DNA of 12,940 bases, taken from the NCBI GenBank assembly GCA_902803355.1, contig CADCPP010000154.1, positions 1 to 12,940 of the forward strand, in the 5' to 3' direction. The notes under the pieces were generated by a model that saw only the letters and a list, made by a program, of their open reading frames with translations, was not told where the DNA came from and searched no databases. Within the stretch, counting starts at the first letter, position 1. Each line of letters begins with the position of its first letter. Position numbers and translations under genes: made by a program. Source of the DNA: an uncultured Lachnospiraceae bacterium. GTDB lineage: Bacteria; Bacillota; Clostridia; Lachnospirales; Lachnospiraceae. This document shows positions 5,749-11,008 of this stretch, piece by piece.

Positions 5749-7482
5749 TTACGCCTCCTTTCTTTCCGCCTGCGATTCGCAGATCTCGCGGTAAGCTTCA
5801 TTTGAGGCGAGCAGCTCGTCATGAGTTCCGAGGCCGCTCACGGCGCCGTCATCCATCACCAGGATCAGATCCGCGTCGCGCACGGAACTGATGCGCTGGG
5901 AGATGATGATCTTGGTGGAGTCATTCAGTTCGTTATGGAACGCCTGACGGATCATGGCCTCGGTCGCGGTATCCACCGCAGAGGTCGAGTCGTCCAGGAT
6001 CAGGATCTTCGGCTTCTTTAAGAGGGCGCGGGCGATGCACAGACGCTGCTTCTGGCCGCCGGAGACATTGGTGCCGCCCTTATCCAGCAGGGTGTCGTAG
6101 CCGTCCTTGAAGGTGTCCACGAACTTCGCAGCCTGCGCGTATTCCGCGGCCTGACGGAGTTCTTCATCTGTGGCATCCTCATCGCCCCAGCGCAGATTGT
6201 CGGCAATGGTTCCGGAGAACAGCGTGTTGTTCTGCAGCACCATGGAGACGCCGTCGCGCAGATTCTTCAGGGTGTAGTCCTTTACGTTCCGGCCGTCTAC
6301 CAGCACGCTGCCCTCGTCCGGATCGTACAGGCGGGGGATCAGGGAGACGAGCGTTGTCTTGCCGCAGCCGGTGGAACCGGTGATGCCGAGCGTGATCCCG
6401 GCGGGGATCTTCAGATCGATATGCCGCAGCACCGGATCGGGGCTGTCCTTGTAATAGCGGAAGGTCACGCCCTTAAACTCCACGCTGCCTTTTTCGACCC
6501 GGAGCGAAGGATCGGCGCTTTCCGTGTCTGTGATATCGCTTTTTTCATCCAGAACTTCAAGGATACGGCGGCCGGAAGCCAGCGCGCGGGAGGAGAACAT
6601 CAGCATGAAGGAGACCATCATCAGGGAGGACAGGATCGGCGTCGCGTAGGTGATGAAGGCGGACAGATCGCCCGCCGGCATATCGCCCTTCAGCACGATG
6701 GGGCCGCCGGTCAGTATCAGTGCGATGATCGTACCGTACATGATGGCCGTCATCACAGGCTGGATAAAGATCATGACCTTGACGGCGCCGATCTTGGCGT
6801 CTTTCAAGTCCTGATTCGCCCTGCCGAATTTTTCGATCTCGAAGTCCTCACGCACGAAGCTTTTGACCACGCGCACGTTCGTCACGTTTTCCCGGACCGT
6901 GCTGTTGATGCCGTCCACCTTCTCCTGCATCTTTTTAAAGCGGGGAAAACCCATCTTGATGATGAAGCCGACGGTAAGGAGCAGCAGCGGGATGCTGACC
7001 GCAAAGACGGTGGCAAGCGAGGGCCGGAGCGCGATGGCCATGACCAGGGCTGCGATCATCATGCCGGGGGCGCGGAGCATCATGCGGAGCATCATGTTCA
7101 CGAAGTTCTGCAGCTGCGTGACATCGTTCGTCATGCGCGTGATGAGCGAGCCCGTCTGGAACTTGTCGATGTTCGCAAACGAGAAGGTCTGCACCTTCGC
7201 GTAGATATCGGCGCGCAGATCGGCCGCGAAATTGACGGACGCCTTCGACCCGAAGTACGCGCCGCCCACGCCGCCGGCCATCATGATCAGCGCGGTGCCG
7301 ATCATGAGCGCCATGGTGCCGAGGCTGATGCCGTTTGTCAGCGTGCCGTCATTGGCGGCGTTGATGACATTCGCAAGGAGCTTCGGCATCACGACCTCGC
7401 CCACCACTTCGATGATCATGCAGATGGGGCCGAGGATGAACCAGCTCAGGTACGGTTTGATGTATTTAAACCATCGTTTCAT
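5749..7482 (-). CDS. ABC exporter half-transporter, degenerate-site subunit
   Basis: A 577-residue protein: six transmembrane helices (about residues 10-300) followed by an ATPase domain (about 330-577). Walker A is GSTGCGKT (369-376) and the signature is an intact VSGGQ (473-477). The catalytic Walker B glutamate is aspartate (LILDD, Asp498), and the H-loop histidine is glutamine (SQRISSV, Gln529). Both changes mark the degenerate subunit of heterodimeric exporters such as TM287/288, BmrCD and LmrCD. Its normal signature would complete the active site of the partner encoded next. ATG 7482 follows GGAG at 6 bases; a TTG at 7494 would add four residues but has no ribosome binding site. Confidence 0.93.
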   Translation of the reverse strand: MKRWFKYIKPYLSWFILGPICMIIEVVGEVVMPKLLANVINAANDGTLTNGISLGTMALMIGTALIMMAGGVGGAYFGSKASVNFAADLRADIYAKVQTFSFANIDKFQTGSLITRMTNDVTQLQNFVNMMLRMMLRAPGMMIAALVMAIALRPSLATVFAVSIPLLLLTVGFIIKMGFPRFKKMQEKVDGINSTVRENVTNVRVVKSFVREDFEIEKFGRANQDLKDAKIGAVKVMIFIQPVMTAIMYGTIIALILTGGPIVLKGDMPAGDLSAFITYATPILSSLMMVSFMLMFSSRALASGRRILEVLDEKSDITDTESADPSLRVEKGSVEFKGVTFRYYKDSPDPVLRHIDLKIPAGITLGITGSTGCGKTTLVSLIPRLYDPDEGSVLVDGRNVKDYTLKNLRDGVSMVLQNNTLFSGTIADNLRWGDEDATDEELRQAAEYAQAAKFVDTFKDGYDTLLDKGGTNVSGGQKQRLCIARALLKKPKILILDDSTSAVDTATEAMIRQAFHNELNDSTKIIISQRISSVRDADLILVMDDGAVSGLGTHDELLASNEAYREICESQAERKEA

Positions 7483-7509
7483 TGAGTTCTCCAAAAGACA
7501 GTGCTTTGC

Positions 7510-8079
7510 TTACAGCAGTTCCTTGCCGGCGCCCCAGGCGTCGCCCACTTTCTCGCCGAGCACGAAGTATTTCGCGCGGAATTCGTTGAAGATGAGGGCG
7601 TTCAGGCGGTGCGGGCAGACCTTGCCGTCTTCCTTCAGGATGCGGTCCTCGGCAAGCGTATTCACCACGCGCACCACAAAGACATGCAGGCCGCTTTCGT
7701 CGTTTACTTCACTGACCAGCTCGCATTCCATGGTAAGGGGGAATTCTTCAATGACGGGCGCGTTCACGCGCTCGCTCTTTACCGCGGTCAGGCCGGTGCG
7801 CTCAAACTTGTCTTCCATGGTGTTGCCGGAAGCAATGCCGAAGAAGTCCGCCTCTTTCATATGAGGAAGATCGGCCAGGGCGACCGTGCAGGCCTTGTTT
7901 GCGCGAAGATTTTTGGAAGTCTTATGGGTGGAGGTCAGGCAGAGCGCCAGCATGTTGCTGCCGCATTCCATGCCCCAGGCGGCATTCATGACATCTACCT
8001 TGCCGTTCTCATCATAAGTGCCGATCATCAGCACGGGCATAGGGAAGATCGCAGCTTTCGGTCCTAAATTCTGTTTCAT
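7510..8079 (-). CDS. Flavin reductase-like FMN-binding protein
   Basis: A 189-residue protein of the flavin reductase family with a split-barrel fold that binds FMN. The opening GPKAAIFPMPVLMIGTYD and the following VMNAAWGMECG resemble the beta-strand region of family members close to NADH:FMN oxidoreductases. The segment FFGIASGN, in the middle, is also typical. ATG 8079 is preceded by AGGAGA at 8 bases and by a promoter with a perfect -10; the frame extends further upstream but without these signals. It is the first gene of the operon, 27 bases before the ABC exporter genes, which may mean that both belong to one stress or detoxification response. The substrate is unknown. Confidence 0.88.
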   Translation of the reverse strand: MKQNLGPKAAIFPMPVLMIGTYDENGKVDVMNAAWGMECGSNMLALCLTSTHKTSKNLRANKACTVALADLPHMKEADFFGIASGNTMEDKFERTGLTAVKSERVNAPVIEEFPLTMECELVSEVNDESGLHVFVVRVVNTLAEDRILKEDGKVCPHRLNALIFNEFRAKYFVLGEKVGDAWGAGKELL

Positions 8080-8131
8080 GGTCAAAGTCTCCTGTACTTG
8101 TGATTGATAGGCGGAAAAAACCGGTGTCATG

Positions 8132-8159
8132 ATTATACCTGAATGCGCAGGAAAAGCAA
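8132..8159 (-). promoter_or_regulatory. Promoter of the flavin reductase/ABC exporter operon
   Basis: On the minus strand, TTGCTT (8154-8159), a 16-base spacer and a perfect TATAAT (8132-8137) lie about 45 bases before the flavin reductase ATG. The -35 is weak, which is usual for regulated promoters. Confidence 0.6.
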
Positions 8160-8174
8160 GAGGCCTTTCTGTCA

Positions 8175-8194
8175 AAGGAGCGCAGCGCTTCCTT
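8175..8194. repeat. Inverted repeat between divergent promoters
   Basis: AAGGAGCGC and GCGCTTCCTT flank a single A and are complementary except for one extra base. The repeat lies between the two divergent -35 elements, 16 bases from the leftward one and 27 from the rightward one, so one regulator could control both operons. The hyphenation is very short for a hairpin, which favours a protein-binding site. Confidence 0.3.
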
Positions 8195-8220
8195 GCCGGG
8201 GGCTGAATCGATAAGATCTA

Positions 8221-8250
8221 TTGCTATGTTTTCTGTGGTTGTGATACAAT
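8221..8250 (+). promoter_or_regulatory. Promoter of the thiol-redox cassette
   Basis: TTGCTA (8221-8226), an 18-base spacer and TACAAT (8245-8250), with an extended -10 TG two bases upstream of the hexamer. The start would lie near 8257, about 85 bases before the lipoprotein ATG. Confidence 0.6.
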
Positions 8251-8342
8251 TGCTGTGGAGGAATACGCGAGTATCCGACAAAGGAAGAGCCAGAGAAGAC
8301 GAAAAAGAGGACGCGTCTCTGTCCGGACAGAAAGGAAAAACG

Positions 8343-8933
8343 ATGAACAGACGATTATACAAAGCAGCGGCGCTGCTTTTAGCCACCCTGCTGCTGGCCG
8401 CCTGCGGCAAGGCGCCTGAAACGACAGAGGAGACCACCGCTTTCCCGACGGGGAGCGCGGTGGCAACCGAGGCGCCGACAGAGAAAGAGAAAGAGACCGA
8501 AACCGGGACGGCGACTTTGCAGGCGGCCTTGTTTGACCCGGATATCCGCTTTAGCGCGGTGGATCAAAGCGGAAACACCATCGATGAGACGGTATTTCAG
8601 GACTACGTGATCACCATGATCAATTTCTGGGAGCCCTGGTGCGGCCCCTGCGTCGGGGAGATGCCGGATCTGGAAAAACTGAATCAGGACAGGAAGGACC
8701 TGCTGATCCTCGGCGTTTACAGCACGCAGGACGGCGCGGATAAGGTGCTGAAACAGACCGGTGTGACGTACCCGGTCATCACGTACGACAGGGTATTTGA
8801 CCGCTATCAGACCGGCTATGTCCCGACCACGATCTTTGTGGACCCGGCGGGACATGTGATCGGCGCTCCTTACGTGGGCTCCCGCAGCTATGAGGACTGG
8901 AATACGATCATCAAGAACATGATCGGCCATTGA
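8343..8933 (+). CDS. TlpA/ResA-like thioredoxin-fold lipoprotein
   Basis: A 196-residue lipoprotein. The start gives a basic N-terminus, a hydrophobic stretch and the lipobox LAAC, so Cys21 should be lipid-modified after signal peptidase II cleavage. A threonine/glutamate-rich linker (about 26-58) leads to a TlpA/ResA-like thioredoxin domain (about 62-196) with active site WCGPC (Cys100, Cys103) and the cis-proline loop YVPTT (Pro161). The frame extends upstream, but only ATG 8343 has a ribosome binding site (AAAGGAA) and a signal peptide behind it. Such proteins reduce disulfides outside the membrane. The genes that follow encode a plausible electron supply for it. Confidence 0.92.
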   Translation: MNRRLYKAAALLLATLLLAACGKAPETTEETTAFPTGSAVATEAPTEKEKETETGTATLQAALFDPDIRFSAVDQSGNTIDETVFQDYVITMINFWEPWCGPCVGEMPDLEKLNQDRKDLLILGVYSTQDGADKVLKQTGVTYPVITYDRVFDRYQTGYVPTTIFVDPAGHVIGAPYVGSRSYEDWNTIIKNMIGH

Positions 8934-8993
8934 TAAGGCGCCTGCGCTCAGGGCAGGAGGCCCCCTGCGGATTGGGGCCTGAAAGGAACAGAA

Positions 8994-9161
8994 ATGAAAA
9001 ACGCAGGTGCGGAAAAACAAAAGAGAAGCGGAGGCGGGATGGGATGGATCCTCCTTGCCGCCGGCGCTCTGCTTGCCGCGGCCGGACTTCTGCAGGGGCA
9101 GTATGCGCAGGTGCTGGCCAAGGCCGTAAGGATCTGTCTGGAGTGTGTCGGCATTGGATAA
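8994..9161 (+). CDS. CD1871A-family CxxC membrane peptide
   Basis: A 55-residue protein: a basic N-terminus (KNAGAEKQKR), one hydrophobic helix at about 17-34 (MGWILLAAGALLAAAG), then a short tail with the motif RICLECVGIG, in which Cys48 and Cys51 form a CxxC pair at the outer face of the membrane. GAAAGGA precedes the ATG. The size, single helix, terminal CxxC and position between a TlpA-like gene and a 4Fe-4S membrane protein gene match the small CxxC proteins named after C. difficile CD1871A. Its likely task is to pass electrons or thiols between the membrane polyferredoxin and the lipoprotein (inference). It overlaps the next gene by up to 17 bases. Confidence 0.85.
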   Translation: MKNAGAEKQKRSGGGMGWILLAAGALLAAAGLLQGQYAQVLAKAVRICLECVGIG

Positions 9162-10050
9162 GATCAGCCTGAATAAAAAACGCATGGGCATCCAGGCGGC
9201 TGCCGCCCTGCTGCAGAACGCGAATTTCAGGGGCTTTTTCACCGGCCGCATCAGTGAAAATGCCGCAAAAGGCGTGTGCGTGCCCGGCCTGAACTGCTAT
9301 TCCTGCCCGGGCGCCGTGGGTGCCTGTCCGCTTGGCGCGCTGCAGAGCTTCCTGGGCTCAAGGCCTTTCAGGATCCCCTACTATGTGGTGGGGCTGCTCG
9401 TCTTTTTCGGCGCCCTGCTCGGCCGCGCAGTCTGCGGCTTTCTCTGCCCTATGGGCTGGATCCAGGAGCTGATCGGCCTCGTCCCCGTCCCGAAAAAGAA
9501 CCGCTTCAAGCTGGATCAGCCGCTGCGGAAGCTGAAATACCTGGTGCTGGCGGCGACGATCATCCTGCCCTTCTTTGTGGCCCGTACGCCGTTTTTCTGC
9601 AAATATCTCTGTCCTTCGGGGACAACAGCCGCACTGTTTCTCGCAGCGGCGGACAGCGCGGTGAGAGGCCTGCTCGGAAAGCTGTTTTCCTGGAAGCTGG
9701 CGGTCCTGATCGCGATCGTCCTTCTCTGCCTCTTCATCTGGCGCCCCTTCTGCAAGTATCTTTGCCCGCTCGGCGCGTTTTATGGCTGCTTTAACCGCTT
9801 TGCCCTTTACCGGGGGAGCATTGATGAAAATGCCTGCATCCGCTGCGGAAAATGCGCGGGCGCCTGCCGCATGGGCGTGGATCCCGTGAAAAACATCAAC
9901 AGCGCCGAATGCATCCGCTGCGGCGACTGCGCGAGGGTCTGCCCGGCAGGGGCGATCCGCCTCGGCTTTACAGCAGGGCGGAACTATGGTATAATAAACC
10001 ACGTCACCGAGGGAAAGGCTGAAGAAACGCAGCCAAAGCATGCCGGATGA
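9145..10050 (+). CDS. NapH/CcoG-like membrane polyferredoxin
   Basis: A 301-residue membrane iron-sulfur protein. A cysteine-rich N-terminal part (Cys45, 51, 54, 61) is followed by several helices (about 78-95, 132-148, 160-175, 184-200). After helices come C-x3-C-P motifs: CGFLCPMG, CKYLCPSG and CKYLCPLG. At the C-terminus are two ferredoxin-type 4Fe-4S motifs, CIRCGKCAGAC (231-241) and CIRCGDCARVC (256-266), the first followed by R in place of the usual P. This is the pattern of NapH-like electron carriers. GTG 9145 overlaps the preceding gene; TTG 9154, with GGAG 10 bases upstream, is about equally likely as start. It probably carries electrons across the membrane to the CxxC peptide. Confidence 0.9.
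   Translation: MSALDKISLNKKRMGIQAAAALLQNANFRGFFTGRISENAAKGVCVPGLNCYSCPGAVGACPLGALQSFLGSRPFRIPYYVVGLLVFFGALLGRAVCGFLCPMGWIQELIGLVPVPKKNRFKLDQPLRKLKYLVLAATIILPFFVARTPFFCKYLCPSGTTAALFLAAADSAVRGLLGKLFSWKLAVLIAIVLLCLFIWRPFCKYLCPLGAFYGCFNRFALYRGSIDENACIRCGKCAGACRMGVDPVKNINSAECIRCGDCARVCPAGAIRLGFTAGRNYGIINHVTEGKAEETQPKHAG
9967..9995 (+). promoter_or_regulatory. Internal promoter for the thioredoxin gene
   Basis: TTTACA (9967-9972), a 17-base spacer and a perfect TATAAT (9990-9995), with an extended -10 (TGG directly before it), lie inside the 3' end of the polyferredoxin gene. This is among the strongest promoters in the window and would give the thioredoxin gene its own transcript from about 10002. 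Confidence 0.7.
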
Positions 10051-10131
10051 TCCGTCCCGCGGCCCTGAAAAGCCCGGACATCCGTTTCCTCCCAGGGGAC
10101 ATTTTGGATCGCCGAAAGGAGAAGTAGTATT
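10002..10131 (+). promoter_or_regulatory. Structured leader upstream of the thioredoxin gene
   Basis: The predicted leader of about 130 bases folds into two hairpins. The first is GGCTG/CAGCC (10017-10021 and 10030-10034) with an 8-base loop. The second is a 10-bp stem with one bulged A: CGGATG-A-TCCG (10044-10054) with CGGACATCCG (10075-10084). The first 49 bases also encode the tail of the polyferredoxin. No riboswitch class could be assigned. Confidence 0.35.
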
Positions 10132-10443
10132 ATGGCGGAGATCAAAATCACAAACGCTAATTTCGAGGAGGAAGTCCTTAAGTCGGAGCTTCCCGTCCTG
10201 GTGGATTTCTGGGCGGCCTGGTGCGGCCCCTGCCGTATGCTGGCACCGGCTGTGGCGCAGATCGCGGCAGAATGCGAAGGTAAGGTGAAGGTCGGCAAGG
10301 TGAACGTGGACGAAGAACCCGAGCTCGCGCAGCGCTTCGGGATCATGAGCATCCCTACCGTACTGGTCTTCAAGGACGGCAAGAAGACGGAGCAGTCGAT
10401 CGGTCTCGTTCCGAAGGAAAAGCTGCTCGCACTGCTGAAATAA
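10132..10443 (+). CDS. trxA: Thioredoxin
   Basis: A 103-residue cytosolic thioredoxin with the complete family pattern: LVDFWAAWCGPCRM (active-site Cys31 and Cys34), the cis-proline loop SIPT (Pro75) and VLVFKDGKK before the last helix. AAAGGAG lies about 10 bases before the ATG. It transfers electrons from thioredoxin reductase to protein disulfides. Its position after the polyferredoxin suggests that it may also feed or share electrons with the extracytoplasmic thiol pathway encoded upstream, while its own promoter allows separate expression. No thioredoxin reductase gene is in the window. Confidence 0.96.
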   Translation: MAEIKITNANFEEEVLKSELPVLVDFWAAWCGPCRMLAPAVAQIAAECEGKVKVGKVNVDEEPELAQRFGIMSIPTVLVFKDGKKTEQSIGLVPKEKLLALLK

Positions 10444-10446
10444 GCT

Positions 10447-10472
10447 GCCGCGCAGCCGCATTTCGGCGCGGC
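10447..10472 (+). terminator. Possible weak terminator hairpin after the thioredoxin gene
   Basis: GCCGCGC (10447-10453) pairs with GCGCGGC (10466-10472) around a 12-base loop. There is no T run after it, so intrinsic termination would be poor; factor-dependent termination or simple mRNA 3' end protection is possible. Confidence 0.25.
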
Positions 10473-10503
10473 CTCGCAATCTCGGAATCGTTCAAATAAC
10501 CTC

Positions 10504-10532
10504 TTGACATATCGGTCTATCAATGATAGACT
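10504..10532 (+). promoter_or_regulatory. Promoter of the BlaI/M56 operon
   Basis: TTGACA (10504-10509), a 17-base spacer and TAGACT (10527-10532). The -10 and most of the spacer lie inside the first palindromic operator, so binding of the repressor would exclude RNA polymerase. The leader to the repressor ATG is about 100 bases. Confidence 0.75.
10514..10532. promoter_or_regulatory. BlaI-type operator 1
   Basis: GGTCTATCAATGATAGACT has perfect 7-base arms (GTCTATC/GATAGAC) around AAT. It covers the promoter spacer and -10. BlaI/MecI repressors bind palindromes of this general form as dimers. Confidence 0.7.
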
Positions 10533-10545
10533 GACCTTGTCAGGA

Positions 10546-10564
10546 GGTTTATTGTTAATAGACC
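10546..10564. promoter_or_regulatory. BlaI-type operator 2
   Basis: GGTTTATTGTTAATAGACC has 8-base arms with one mismatch around a three-base centre, the same layout as operator 1. The centres are 32 bases apart, about three helical turns, so dimers on both sites would lie on the same face of the DNA. Confidence 0.6.
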
Positions 10565-10636
10565 ATCGTAAAAGCCAAAAACCTTGCAAAAATGAGGCAA
10601 TCAGACCGATACAGCCCCATGATAAGGAGATCCGCC

Positions 10637-11008
10637 ATGAGTGATTACAAACTGGGTGAAGTGGAAACGCGTTTTGCCGAACTGATCTGGGAGAACGAGC
10701 CCCTTAGCTCGGGCGAGCTCGTGAAGCACTGCGCCGAGAAGCTCGGCTGGAAGAAATCCACGACCTATACCGTATTAAAGAAGCTTTGCGACAAGGGGTA
10801 TTTCCGCAATGAGGATGGCGCCGTGACGTCGCTGATTTCCCGCGAAGGAATGCAGGCACAGGAGAGCCGCCGCTTTGTGGAGGATACCTTCGGCGGGTCG
10901 CTGCCGGCATTTTTCGCAGCCTTTACCTCGGAAAGAAAATTGTCTGATAAGGAGGTCGCGGATATCCGGCGGATGATCGATGCTTACGGGAAGGAGGCAT
11001 CAGAATGA
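10637..11008 (+). CDS. BlaI/MecI-family transcriptional repressor
   Basis: A 123-residue winged-helix repressor. The N-terminal domain (about residues 1-75) carries the family pattern: LGEVETRFAELIWENEPLSS, a helix with ELVKHCAEKLGWKKSTTYTVL, and KLCDKGYF leading to the wing. The C-terminal dimerisation part (about 80-123) contains PAFFAAFTSE, the area where BlaI proteins are cut when the sensor protease is activated. ATG 10637 was chosen for AAGGAG at 7 bases; the frame is open further upstream without such a site. Its stop codon overlaps the start of the M56 protease gene (ATGA). It should repress its own operon through the two operators upstream. Confidence 0.93.
   Translation: MSDYKLGEVETRFAELIWENEPLSSGELVKHCAEKLGWKKSTTYTVLKKLCDKGYFRNEDGAVTSLISREGMQAQESRRFVEDTFGGSLPAFFAAFTSERKLSDKEVADIRRMIDAYGKEASE

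Noticed and set aside
6421..7485. Long plus-strand open frame (354 codons) opposite the second ABC gene
   Set aside because: It is an antisense shadow with a His/Asp/Arg-rich composition typical of the reverse strand of a GC-rich coding gene.
8175..8194. Reading the inverted repeat as a terminator
   Set aside because: The loop is only one base and no T run follows; a protein-binding site is the more likely use if there is any.
10002..10060. Resemblance of the thioredoxin leader to the c-di-GMP-I riboswitch (GGGAAA, hairpin, CCAAAGC, CCGG)
   Set aside because: The conserved GACGCAAAGC joint after the first hairpin is missing and the second stem differs, so the class assignment is not supported.
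9358..10479. Minus-strand open frame (373 codons) across the polyferredoxin and thioredoxin genes
   Set aside because: It covers two genes with unmistakable cysteine motifs on the plus strand and shows no protein-like pattern of its own.
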